Positions 1-7,183 are shown, counted from the stretch's first letter. The stretch: 9,739 nt of DNA from Opitutales bacterium (GCA_007123395.1 SKLD01000139.1:1-9739); one strand, 5' to 3'. The notes: a model not told the origin generated them from the letters alone. Program-made: numbers and translations.

Positions 1-1
1 G

Positions 2-148
2 AGAGCCTTTGTGGAGGCGGTGCTAAGCGGGGACGAGGGTCTGCGCTTCCGGCGCAAGCGCGCGCCCAAACCGGTGCCTTCGCCCGAAGGGGAAGAGGCC
101 CTCGCCTGCGCGCGCCAGTGGTTACACGCAATGGCAAAATCAGATTAA
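2..148 (+). CDS. C-terminal end of an unrecognised protein (cut by the window edge)
   Basis: The frame from position 2 is open for 48 codons and closes at a TAA at 146-148. The tail is charged, with a basic stretch (FRRKRAPKP), then a short acidic and alanine-rich segment (EGEEALACARQWLHAMAKSD) that could form a helix. Codon use is GC-rich at third positions, like the other genes here, which supports real coding. Nothing in the visible 48 residues identifies a family, so no function is assigned. Its upstream part lies outside the window. The next gene on this strand starts 523 bp later, so this is probably the last gene of its transcription unit. Confidence 0.6.
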   Translation, partial: RAFVEAVLSGDEGLRFRRKRAPKPVPSPEGEEALACARQWLHAMAKSD

Positions 149-164
149 GCAAAGAAATGTGAAC

Positions 165-207
165 GCGTTGGGCATGAACTGCATTGGGTGCGATGCCCTT
201 TCAACGC
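165..207. other. Stem-loop downstream of the partial gene
   Basis: GCGTT at 165-169 pairs with AACGC at 203-207, and GGGCAT at 170-175 pairs with ATGCCC at 193-198. That gives an 11-bp stem with a 4-nt bulge (199-202) and a 17-nt loop. It begins 17 bp after the stop codon of the upstream gene, where a transcription terminator would sit. No T-run follows on the + strand, so it is not a standard intrinsic terminator. It may instead protect the 3' end of the transcript or be a chance structure. Confidence 0.35.
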
Positions 208-490
208 CAAGGCGAATCTCTATCACATATGAGTCTGTATCGCCGGAAAACGGCCCGTGTGGATTCACGTTCTGTTTACTGCAAAAATACTACAGCACCT
301 CAATATGGCACGCACCCACCGCCGCGGCTACGTGTCGGGAACAGCCGCGCGACTGTCCGTGACAATCTTCGGGCTCGATTTTCTTGTTGAAGCGGAGGAG
401 CCCCCGCCTCCCTTCGGGTCCAATAATCTCACGGTCGGAGCCATGACGAATCTGCCGCCGACAAAACATCTGCATGCGCCGTCATCGATG

Positions 491-582
491 CCGTCAATAA
501 ATTAATCCCAGAAATGACTATTTAATAATTATCTCTGAATTAAATAATTACACGCATAATAATATCCCATAGATAAATATTT
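491..582 (+). promoter_or_regulatory. AT-rich island, probable promoter region of the NamZ operon
   Basis: This roughly 90-bp stretch is made largely of A and T (TAATAATT, AAATAATTA, ATAATAATAT) inside otherwise GC-rich DNA, and it lies 90-180 bp upstream of the NamZ start. Several overlapping hexamers could serve as a -10 box, for example TAATAT at about 559-564, so no single promoter can be fixed. A segment at 519-537 recurs with few changes at 5962-5980. Assignment as a promoter region is inferred from position and composition only. Confidence 0.35.
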
Positions 583-671
583 CGCCTATTCGCACCGGAA
601 GAAAAAGGGCCGCCATGGTTCCGCGCCTTTTGTGCTTGAACCCCGCAGTCCCGCTGTGACGCAATCCGCAC

Positions 672-1955
672 GTGCGCAGAACACACTTGGTATCCTCCTT
701 TCTTTTTCGCGCGGCTCTCCGGCCGGCACTCGCGGTCGCGCTCTTTTGTTGGATGGCGGCACCCGCACAAGCGCAGCGCATTCATTTGGGCATCGACGTC
801 CTCGCCGAGGGAGGGTTCGCGCCACTCGCAGGCAAGCGGGTCGGTCTCCTCACGAACCCGGCGGGGGTCAACCGCGACGGTGTCTCCACCATTCATGTGC
901 TGCACCGCGATCCGCGGGTCAACCTCGTCGCCCTCTTCGGTCCGGAGCACGGGATTTACGGCGACGAACGCGCCAATGTTCCTGTCGACGACCGCATCGA
1001 CGAGCGCACCGGCCTGCCCGTTTTCTCACTCTACGGGCGCTACCGGCGGCCCACCCGCGAAATGCTCGACCGGATCGACGTGATGGTTGTGGACCTGCAG
1101 GATCTCGGCGTGCGCAGCTACACCTACGTGAGCTGCATGCGCTATGTCATCGAGGAGTGCTTCAAGGCGGGCAAAGAGGTCATCGTCCTCGACCGCCCCA
1201 ACCCGATCGGCGGTCTCAAGGTTGACGGGCCGCCCCTCGAAGAGCGCTGGATGAGCTATGTGGGCGCGTTCCGCGTGCCGTATGTCCACGGCCTAACGAT
1301 CGGAGAACTCGCCCGCATGTCGAAAGAAAAGCCCGGTGTCCTCGATGTCCCCGACAACATCCGCCGACGCGGCAACCTCACGGTCATCCCCATGCGCGGA
1401 TGGACCCGCGACATGATGTGGACGGATACCGGCCTGCGCTGGATTCCGACGTCCCCCGCCATCCCCGACCTCTCCGCCGCCATGGGCTACAGCATGACGG
1501 GTCTCGGCACGCAACTCGGTAACTTCCGTCACGGCTACGGCACCCTCCACCCCTTCCGGCTCCTGCAGTTTTCGGGGCGTTCGCCCGAGGCAATCGCGCG
1601 CGCCCTCACCGCCCGGAATATTCCCGGACTCGAATTCCGCGTCATTCGTTTCGATGAGAACGGCCAGACGCGGCGCGGCGTGTATGTGTTTGTCGACGAC
1701 TGGGAAGCCCTCCGCCCGACGGAGGTCAGTTTCCACATGATGGCGCTCGCCTGCGAGTGGGCCGACCGCAATCCCTTCTCTGCGGCGACACGCGCCCAGC
1801 GTGAGCTTTTCCTCAAGCACGTCGGCGACAGCGATTGGTGGGAAGAAATCACAACACGCGGCGCCGACGCCGACGTCAGCGGCTTCGTCGAGCGCTGGGC
1901 CCGGCAGGCCCGCGCCTTCCAAGCCGAAAGCCGCCAGTGGTGGCTCTATCAATAG
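672..1955 (+). CDS. namZ: Exo-beta-N-acetylmuramidase NamZ family (DUF1343, GH171), exported
   Basis: The 427-residue product matches the DUF1343 family, whose characterised member NamZ removes N-acetylmuramic acid from the non-reducing ends of peptidoglycan fragments in wall recycling. Visible family motifs are GLLTNPAGV (about 58-66), FGPEHGIYGD (89-98, with a conserved Glu), DLQDLGVRSYTY (141-152), DRPNPIGG (174-181) and HGLTIGELA (206-214). The N-terminus is a signal peptide: basic residues, a hydrophobic run around 15-30, then an A-x-A site near PAQA|QR, so the protein should act in the periplasm or outside. The start is a GTG at 672. The in-frame stop at 657 bars a longer form, and the next ATG (753) would destroy the signal peptide. 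TTG at 687 is an alternative. No clear Shine-Dalgarno is visible. The GH78-like gene begins 25 bp after the stop, suggesting one operon. The family call is firm; substrate is inferred. Confidence 0.92.
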   Translation: MRRTHLVSSFLFRAALRPALAVALFCWMAAPAQAQRIHLGIDVLAEGGFAPLAGKRVGLLTNPAGVNRDGVSTIHVLHRDPRVNLVALFGPEHGIYGDERANVPVDDRIDERTGLPVFSLYGRYRRPTREMLDRIDVMVVDLQDLGVRSYTYVSCMRYVIEECFKAGKEVIVLDRPNPIGGLKVDGPPLEERWMSYVGAFRVPYVHGLTIGELARMSKEKPGVLDVPDNIRRRGNLTVIPMRGWTRDMMWTDTGLRWIPTSPAIPDLSAAMGYSMTGLGTQLGNFRHGYGTLHPFRLLQFSGRSPEAIARALTARNIPGLEFRVIRFDENGQTRRGVYVFVDDWEALRPTEVSFHMMALACEWADRNPFSAATRAQRELFLKHVGDSDWWEEITTRGADADVSGFVERWARQARAFQAESRQWWLYQ

Positions 1956-1980
1956 CGCCCCGATCCGCATCCTGCGGCGG

Positions 1981-4299
1981 ATGAACCGCGCTCCGCTCCA
2001 CTCCGTCCGCGCAATGCATCCCGACCATCCAGCCAGAAACAGCCGGGGCCTGTGGTGTCCCGGCACTCCGCGGGACGCTTTCTCGATTGTCCTTTTCCGG
2101 CAAAAGATTGAGACCGGTGCTATGGGGGACGCTCCGCCGACGCTCCATGTGACAGCGAGCCAACGCGTCCGCGTGTGGCTGGACGGGCGGCGCGAGATCG
2201 CAGCGGGTCCATCCCGCGCCGCGCGGGAGCAATGGGGCGTTATGGAAATCCGTCAGCATGGCCTTAGGGAAGGCACTCACCTGCTGGCGGCCGAGGTAAT
2301 CCATTGGGGTCCCTACGCCGGAAAGGGACAGGTGGGCGGCCCAGCCTTCTTCCTTGCGGCCGGAGCGGGCGTGCGGGAAGACGCGTGGCGTTGTTTTCCG
2401 GATACCAGCCGCACTCCTTTCGCGGACTCCGGAGAGAAGCGTTTGACCGGCCACCGCGCAATCGGCTGGGGAGAGGCATTCGCCGCCGCAGAACATCCGT
2501 GGGGCTGGCGGGAACCGGATTTCGACGACTCCGCCTGGCTGCGGGCGGAGCCAGTTTCATCCGAGACGGACGCAAATCCATGGGGCAACCGCCCGCTCGG
2601 CTGCCGCCTTGTCGATGAACCGCTTCCTCCCATGACAGCCGTGCCGCATTCCTGGCGGCGGCTGTTCGCAGACGGCGCATGGAGCCATGCCGTGGACTCA
2701 TCGATCCGCCTCGCACCGCATGAACAGGCGCGGTTTGTCTACGACGCCGGCGTTGTCCTGACGGCTAATCCCGAAATCCGTTGGTGCGGCGGAGCGGGCA
2801 GCGGTATCCGGCTGACATGGAGCGAAGCCCCGGTCCGTGAAGACGGACAAAAGGGCGACCGTGATTGCATCGACGGATGCACGCTTCCCGGCCAAGCCGA
2901 CCGTATGACGTGCGACGGCGGCAAGGGGCGGACGTGGTCGCCCCCTTGGATCCGCGCTTTCCGCTATCTTGTTGTGGAGGTGCATACGGGCGGTGAGCCT
3001 CTGCAAATCGATCCGCCCCGTATCGGGCGCACGGGCTTTCCAATCCAACCGGCCCTGCGTATTGACGTGGCCGATACCGACAAGCGCCCTTGGGACCGAC
3101 TCCGTCGCATAAATCTGGATACGGCGCGCGCCTGCGCCCACGAAACGTTTTTCGACTGCCCCGGTTGGGAACAGGCGCAATTTTCCGGAGACGCCCGCAT
3201 CCAGGCGCGGCACCACTACCTTCTTGCGGGCGAAGAGCGCCTCGCCCTCAAGGCCATCCGCGATCTCGCGGCCTCGCCCATGCCCCCCGGTCTCCTGCCG
3301 AGCCACGCGCCGTCGTCCTTTCGTCAGGTGATCGCGACATACAGCCTCCAATGGATCGGCATGCTCGAGGATTTCCGCATCTACCGGGGCCGCGCGGAGG
3401 CGATCGCCCCGTTTCTCCCGCAGGCGCGCGCAATCCTCGAATGGTTTCTCGCCCGCCGACGCTCCGACGGGTTACCCGGATACGTCGGAGAGCCGCTCTT
3501 CTTCGACTGGGCCGAGGGCTTCACGGCGGGCTGCGCTCCGCAGGACACCGACGGCGGCTCGACGGCCGCCGCCGCGCTCCTCGCCGAAGCCTGCGGCTGG
3601 ATGGCGGCCTTGGAAACCTTCGCCGGACGCGCCTCGTTCGCCCCGCATTGGCAACAAGCGAAGGCCGCCCTGTTGAAGGCCCTCGCCATCTGCCGCGACC
3701 CGCGGACCGGGCGTCTCGCAGACACGCCCACGGCGGCCACCTTCAGCGTTCACACGCAGGTGCAGGCGGCCCTTGCCGGATTCTGGCCGGATGCCGAAGC
3801 CGCCGCCGTCCTCACCGGGGCACTCGAAGCGCCGGGGGTCATCCAGCCGGGCACGCTCTACTACCGGGCGCACCTCGCGGAGGCACTGCGGCGCTGCCGC
3901 GCCCATGCAAGCGTCTTCCGCCTGTTCCGGCATTGGTTCGGGATGATGGAAACCGGAGGAATCACAACGTGGCCTGAGAGCGACAACACAAGCCCGCGCA
4001 GCGACTGCCACGGCTGGGGAGTCATGCCCGACATCGAACTGGTGCATACCGTTGCCGGACTTGTGCCGGACCCGTCGGCAAACGGGTGGGAGCGCTGTCT
4101 CCTCGACCCGCATCCCGGCACATTGCGCGCGGTGTCCGCCGCCGTCCCCCACCCGCGCGGCGAGATCCGGCTGGAGGCCGCGCACGACAACGGGAAGTTG
4201 CGCGTCGATATCGCGGCGCCCGCGGAAGTCCTTGTCGTTCCCACGGGCGAAGTCCTAGCGCCCGGCGAACACAGGGTCGACCTCCCACAGCACCTTTGA
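1981..4299 (+). CDS. Alpha-L-rhamnosidase-like glycoside hydrolase (GH78 family)
   Basis: The 772-residue product has the GH78-type layout. An N-terminal beta-sandwich carries VRVWLDGRREIAAGPSRA (about 63-80) and LLAAEVIHWGPYAG (101-114). A helical catalytic domain follows from about 360 to 690, then a C-terminal beta domain with a DPHPGTL segment. In the catalytic domain, HETFFDCPGWEQAQFSGD (about 387-404) corresponds to the region holding the general acid of GH78 enzymes, making Glu397 the candidate. TTWPE and SDCHGWG (about 662-680) correspond to the region of the second catalytic Glu. Such enzymes release terminal L-rhamnose from glycans. The DCPxWEQ version is a divergent subgroup, so specificity is uncertain. 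No signal peptide is seen, so it is probably cytoplasmic. Start: ATG 1981 lies 25 bp after the NamZ stop. ATG 2014 also keeps the conserved LWCPG and VLFRQK segment. The open frame extends back inside NamZ to a GTG at 1801, which is unlikely as a start. Confidence 0.8.
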   Translation: MNRAPLHSVRAMHPDHPARNSRGLWCPGTPRDAFSIVLFRQKIETGAMGDAPPTLHVTASQRVRVWLDGRREIAAGPSRAAREQWGVMEIRQHGLREGTHLLAAEVIHWGPYAGKGQVGGPAFFLAAGAGVREDAWRCFPDTSRTPFADSGEKRLTGHRAIGWGEAFAAAEHPWGWREPDFDDSAWLRAEPVSSETDANPWGNRPLGCRLVDEPLPPMTAVPHSWRRLFADGAWSHAVDSSIRLAPHEQARFVYDAGVVLTANPEIRWCGGAGSGIRLTWSEAPVREDGQKGDRDCIDGCTLPGQADRMTCDGGKGRTWSPPWIRAFRYLVVEVHTGGEPLQIDPPRIGRTGFPIQPALRIDVADTDKRPWDRLRRINLDTARACAHETFFDCPGWEQAQFSGDARIQARHHYLLAGEERLALKAIRDLAASPMPPGLLPSHAPSSFRQVIATYSLQWIGMLEDFRIYRGRAEAIAPFLPQARAILEWFLARRRSDGLPGYVGEPLFFDWAEGFTAGCAPQDTDGGSTAAAALLAEACGWMAALETFAGRASFAPHWQQAKAALLKALAICRDPRTGRLADTPTAATFSVHTQVQAALAGFWPDAEAAAVLTGALEAPGVIQPGTLYYRAHLAEALRRCRAHASVFRLFRHWFGMMETGGITTWPESDNTSPRSDCHGWGVMPDIELVHTVAGLVPDPSANGWERCLLDPHPGTLRAVSAAVPHPRGEIRLEAAHDNGKLRVDIAAPAEVLVVPTGEVLAPGEHRVDLPQHL

Positions 4300-4473
4300 T
4301 TGCTTCCCTTCACCGGACGCAGACAGGTTCGGGCGGGCGCTTCGCGCCGCACTGTGGGCAAAGCGAAAGCGCAAAAGTGCGAAAATCCTATTGAACAATT
4401 AGCCCAACTTCTACAATTTTCGCCTAACAACAGAATCCGCTTATACACAATCCATCCCGAACCACCGTACCCG
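4300..4473 (+). other. Intergenic leader before adenylate kinase
   Basis: This 174-bp gap follows the GH78-like gene. Its first part is GC-rich with a small hairpin (GGCGC-TTC-GCGCC, about 4336-4348). From about 4380 it becomes AT-richer and can hold a promoter. The adenylate kinase frame stays open through the gap, but that part encodes no family sequence, and the first ATG that begins a normal adenylate kinase N-terminus is at 4474. Confidence 0.4.
4391..4417 (+). promoter_or_regulatory. Possible sigma-70-type promoter for adk
   Basis: TTGAAC at 4391-4396 resembles a -35 box, and TACAAT at 4412-4417 resembles a -10 box. Their 15-bp spacing is shorter than the preferred 17. The pair lies in the only AT-rich part of the gap, about 56 bp before the adk ATG. 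An alternative -10 is TATACA at about 4442-4447. Assignment is from sequence pattern alone. Confidence 0.3.
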
Positions 4474-5643
4474 ATGCTTAATATCGCGCTCTTCGGCCCG
4501 CCCGGCGCGGGCAAAGGCACCCAATCCGAACGATTGATCCGCCAATACAACCTTTTCTATATCTCGACCGGTGATCTGCTACGCAAAGAACTGGCCGACG
4601 GCACCGCCCTCGGCAAGGAAGCCGAGAGCATTATCGCTTCGGGTGGACTCGTGCCGGACGAAATCATCGTCCAAATCATCGAGAAAACGATCACAAACAA
4701 CCCGAATGCCGACGGGTTTCTCTTCGACGGATTTCCCCGGACCTACATCCAAGCCTACATCCTTGAGGGGCTCATGATCAAACTGAACACCTCCCTCACC
4801 TGCCTGATCAACCTGCAGGTGCCCGAGGAGGTATCCGTCGACCGTCTTCTCAAGCGGGGGCAAAGCTCCGGGCGCAGTGACGACAACGAGAAAGTCATCC
4901 GCAACCGCCTGCGTGAATACAACGAAAAGACCGTCCCGGTTCTGCGCTTCTACAAAGAAAAGGGCCTCCACCACGAGGTCGACGCGACCAAAACCATCGA
5001 CGAGGTCAACGCCGACATCGTGGATATTCTTCGCGGCGAGCTGAGCAAACGGCTCTACAATGTCGTGGTTTTCGGGTACCCGGGCTCCGGACGCGGCTCA
5101 CAGGGCCGCGCCCTCGCCGAACGCCACGGACTGGAATACGTCGCCACCGGACCCATGCTCGAAGCCGAGATCGCCGCCGGGACGGAGACGGGAAAACGGG
5201 TCAAGGAGCTGTATGAGAGCGGCCAGCTCGTCCCTGATGAGATCGTCGTCCCGCTCATCGAAGAACGCCTGCGCAACCCGCGCGATGTAAAGGGATTCAT
5301 CTTCAAAGGCTTTCCGCGCACGCTCGTGCAGTCCTACATTCTCGACGGACTGCTCAGAAAACACAACTCTTCCATCTCCAAGATCATCGAGATCGAGGTG
5401 CCCACGCTCGAACTCATCCGCCGGCTCGATGAACGCAGCAAGACCGACCGGCGCATGCCCTATGACAGCAGCACCTCGAAAATTGTGAAGCGCCTGCAAG
5501 AGCACGAGATGAAGACCGTCCCCGTCATCCAGAAATACAACCAGCGCCACAGCGTCACGAAGATCGATGGCATGGGACCGTTCGAAGAGGTCTTTGAAAG
5601 AATCTCCGCCGAAATCGAAGACGGCCTCAAACGCATGCAGTGA
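4474..5643 (+). CDS. adk: Adenylate kinase with two tandem domains, the second degenerate
   Basis: Adenylate kinase (ATP + AMP = 2 ADP) acts in the cytoplasm. This chain has 389 residues, about twice the usual 190-215, because the domain is duplicated. Domain A (1-190) is intact: P-loop GPPGAGKGT (8-16), STGDLLR (31-37, AMP-site Arg37), DGFPRT (85-90), short LID with SGRSDDN (132-138) and RNRLREYNEKT (143-153). The LID has no zinc-finger insert, as in the Bacteroidota-like type. Domain B (about 194-389) aligns throughout but is altered: GYPGSGRGS with Arg207 replacing the P-loop Lys, ATGPMLE with Glu230 replacing the AMP-site Arg, KGFPRT with Lys278 replacing the Asp, and TDRRMPYD in place of SGRxDD. 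Domain B is therefore probably a pseudo-kinase with a structural or regulatory role. ATG 4474 is chosen because MLNIALFGPPG is the normal family start. No Shine-Dalgarno is evident. Identity is firm for domain A; the role of B is inferred. Confidence 0.93.
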   Translation: MLNIALFGPPGAGKGTQSERLIRQYNLFYISTGDLLRKELADGTALGKEAESIIASGGLVPDEIIVQIIEKTITNNPNADGFLFDGFPRTYIQAYILEGLMIKLNTSLTCLINLQVPEEVSVDRLLKRGQSSGRSDDNEKVIRNRLREYNEKTVPVLRFYKEKGLHHEVDATKTIDEVNADIVDILRGELSKRLYNVVVFGYPGSGRGSQGRALAERHGLEYVATGPMLEAEIAAGTETGKRVKELYESGQLVPDEIVVPLIEERLRNPRDVKGFIFKGFPRTLVQSYILDGLLRKHNSSISKIIEIEVPTLELIRRLDERSKTDRRMPYDSSTSKIVKRLQEHEMKTVPVIQKYNQRHSVTKIDGMGPFEEVFERISAEIEDGLKRMQ

Positions 5644-5849
5644 GACCTTTCGCGCCCAGTCAAATCCCCGGTGGCTCATGCGGGGAGAGAAAACAGTTCC
5701 CTTGACTCCGGTATGCCCTCGCCTCCTCAAACCTCGTAAACACTCTCCAACAAACCAGATCTACAAGCTCGATGGAGTTAGATCGATGTATCAACCACAA
5801 CTCTCCAGTTGAATGATGTCGCTTCGCTCGGAACCTGTTTCATCCTTTG

Positions 5850-5885
5850 TGCTCTCGCGCCTTTGTGAGAGCATTCTTTTTTATT
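5850..5885 (+). terminator. Rho-independent terminator downstream of adk
   Basis: TGCTCTC at 5850-5856 pairs perfectly with GAGAGCA at 5867-5873 across a 10-nt loop, and a T-rich tail (TTCTTTTTTATT, 5874-5885) follows directly. This is the classic form of an intrinsic terminator on the + strand. It lies 206 bp beyond the adk stop codon, so the transcript it ends includes the structured stretch before it. Confidence 0.8.
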
Positions 5886-5918
5886 CAGAACAAGCCATTA
5901 GGTCATTCGAGATAATCC

Positions 5919-5937
5919 GGCCCGGCGGGGCCGGGCC
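5919..5937 (-). terminator. GC-rich palindrome, possible terminator of the glycosyltransferase gene
   Basis: GGCCCGGC at 5919-5926 pairs with GCCGGGCC at 5930-5937 around a 3-nt loop, giving a very stable 8-bp stem. It lies 45 bp beyond the stop codon of the minus-strand glycosyltransferase. No T-run follows on either strand, so it is at best a non-canonical terminator. It could also be a transcript-protecting hairpin or a dispersed palindromic repeat. Confidence 0.35.
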
Positions 5938-5982
5938 AAGCTCTTCCGTCAAAAGCTCTCGTATTTAGTAATTATCTATCGT

Positions 5983-7101
5983 TTATTGAGCCGCGATACC
6001 GCGCACGGCGCGAACAAAGTCCTCGCCGACGCGCGGCCATGCGAACTCTTGACGGACCCACCGGGCGCCGCGGTCACCCATGGCCTTGCGTTCGTCGGGA
6101 GAAAGGGAGAGGGCTTCCCGAAGGACTTTGGCAAGCGGCCCGGCCCCGGTTGGAACGCACCAGCCGCAACGACGGCGAACAAGATCTTCCCATGGCGTCG
6201 CCGTCGTCGTGATGACAGGTAGACCCGCGGCAAGCGCCTCGCCCACCACAATGCCGAAGTTCTCGGAATAAGACGGCAGGACAAAAAGATCGCTGGAGGC
6301 ATAGAGGTTCCATTTGGCCGTGTCGGAAACGGGCCCGTGGAAGTGAATTTGTCCGGCGTTGGCTTGGCGGGCGGCAAGGGCCCGGCATACCCCTTCGTGG
6401 CCCCCGTCGTCATTTCCCGCGATGATGAGTTCCCAGTCGGGCGGGGCGTTGCGCGCGAAAGCTTCGATCAAATCGGGAATCCCTTTCTTTTCGTGGATTC
6501 GGGAGAGGAACAAAAGGCGTTTGGGCATGCCCCCGCCTTTCTCCAGCCGGGACGGCGACCGATCCGGAAAGGCAATGCCGTTGGGCACGACAAAGACCGG
6601 GCCACGGTAGCCCGCCGCGCGGATATATCCGGATTCCAGATCCGCCGTAGCATGCACAGCCGCCGCGCCATGCAAGTCACGCCGGGCGTAGAGCCACCAC
6701 GCGAGTCGCTTTTTCCACTTGCGGTGGGCAAGTGCCCAAGGATCCAGCATGCTGCGGGGCGAGGCGATAAAGGGAAGGCGGCGGCGGCGCCCCGACGCGG
6801 CGACGAAGTGATTTAGCGGATCCCAAACGCCGGCATGGTAGAGGATGCAGCCGGAAGACGCTTCCTCAGTCCACCGGCGCAACGTCTTGCGCGCGTCCGC
6901 ACGGTCACTGCAAAACCGTACGGTGCATCCGGGAAACGAGTCAGGGCCGACGGTCATGCTGGGCGCGCTGACAGCCAGCACACGCGTTGGCACACCGGTC
7001 CGCGCCACGGCGGCGGCCAAAGCGGGAACGCTGCGGGCAATCCCGCCCAATTCGGTCTCCACCGTGGTGAGGACGAAGATAAACTCCATGCCTTCATGCA
7101 T
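5983..7101 (-). CDS. GT4-family glycosyltransferase
   Basis: The product of about 372 residues has the GT-B fold pattern of retaining GT4 glycosyltransferases, which transfer a sugar from a nucleotide donor onto a glycan or lipid carrier, usually for surface polysaccharide. The N-terminal acceptor half opens with FVLTTVETELGG and contains ASPRSMLDPWAL (about 113-124) and VVPNGI. The donor half contains FLSRIHEKKG (198-207, the Arg and Lys that bind donor phosphates), the DLFVLPS strand and SENFGIVVGEAL with the E-x7-E pair (Glu280 and Glu288). There is no signal peptide or membrane segment, so it is probably cytoplasmic or peripheral. Start choice: ATG 7101; ATG 7089 (MEFIFVL) fits the family start equally well, and TTG 7110 is possible. 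It stands alone between convergent adk and divergent DAHP synthase, with no other glycan genes nearby, so its acceptor cannot be predicted. Confidence 0.85.
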   Translation of the reverse strand: MHEGMEFIFVLTTVETELGGIARSVPALAAAVARTGVPTRVLAVSAPSMTVGPDSFPGCTVRFCSDRADARKTLRRWTEEASSGCILYHAGVWDPLNHFVAASGRRRRLPFIASPRSMLDPWALAHRKWKKRLAWWLYARRDLHGAAAVHATADLESGYIRAAGYRGPVFVVPNGIAFPDRSPSRLEKGGGMPKRLLFLSRIHEKKGIPDLIEAFARNAPPDWELIIAGNDDGGHEGVCRALAARQANAGQIHFHGPVSDTAKWNLYASSDLFVLPSYSENFGIVVGEALAAGLPVITTTATPWEDLVRRRCGWCVPTGAGPLAKVLREALSLSPDERKAMGDRGARWVRQEFAWPRVGEDFVRAVRGIAAQ

Positions 7102-7150
7102 TGTGCTCAATAGCCGCGCTCATTGCCCGGGAATGAAATGGAATCGAAAA

Positions 7151-7183
7151 GCTGAAATTCTGAAACGCTGAAATGCTGAAATT
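7151..7183. repeat. Four tandem copies of an 8-bp unit (GCTGAAAT-like)
   Basis: GCTGAAATT (7151-7159), CTGAAAC (7160-7166), GCTGAAAT (7167-7174) and GCTGAAAT (7175-7182) stand head to tail. On the other strand they read as repeated TTTCAGC. They lie 50-80 bp upstream of the glycosyltransferase start. They could be a simple microsatellite-like repeat or a set of binding sites for a regulator. The pattern is direct; any function is inference. Confidence 0.55.

Larger units (their letters stand above)
149..671. other. Long intergenic region before the NamZ gene
   Basis: About 520 bp without a convincing gene. Short open frames exist on both strands, but they lack a start context and overlap one another, and their translations resemble no known family. 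The left half is GC-rich and carries a stem-loop at 165-207 and a weaker inverted repeat, GGGCTC at 371-376 with GAGCCC at 398-403. The right half, from about 491 to 582, is sharply AT-rich and likely carries the promoter of the downstream operon. A small hairpin (GGTTC 617-621, GAACC 638-642) lies just before the NamZ start. A long untranslated leader or decayed gene remnants are both possible. Confidence 0.5.
5644..5982. other. Structured region between convergent adk and glycosyltransferase genes
   Basis: This 339-bp gap holds no convincing gene. Between about 5735 and 5885 the base composition falls well below that of the genes, and several short stems line up: GATCTA 5758-5763 with TAGATC 5779-5784, CAACT 5798-5802 with AGTTG 5807-5811, and a T-tailed terminator at 5850-5885. 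A GC-rich palindrome follows at 5919-5937, then an AT-rich end. The region may be a long adk 3' untranslated tail or a small RNA ending at the terminator. No good promoter for a separate RNA was found. Confidence 0.45.

Noticed and set aside
257..505. Small open frames in the first intergenic region
   Set aside because: Several overlap in different frames with no Shine-Dalgarno, no codon bias like the neighbours and no recognisable motif.
540..950. Minus-strand 136-codon open frame at the NamZ start
   Set aside because: It mostly mirrors the NamZ coding frame, which has strong family motifs; its own translation is unlike any known protein.
1801..1980. Upstream extension of the GH78-like frame into NamZ
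   Set aside because: The GTG at 1801 lies inside the NamZ coding region, and the extra residues are low-complexity and not part of the GH78 N-terminus.
1293..2066. Minus-strand 257-codon open frame
   Set aside because: It is antisense to the NamZ and GH78-like genes. Long antisense frames are common in GC-rich DNA, and no motif is seen.
5644..5730. Independent sigma-70 promoter for a small RNA (TTGACT at 5702-5707)
   Set aside because: A -35-like hexamer is present, but nothing like a -10 box lies 16-18 bp downstream.
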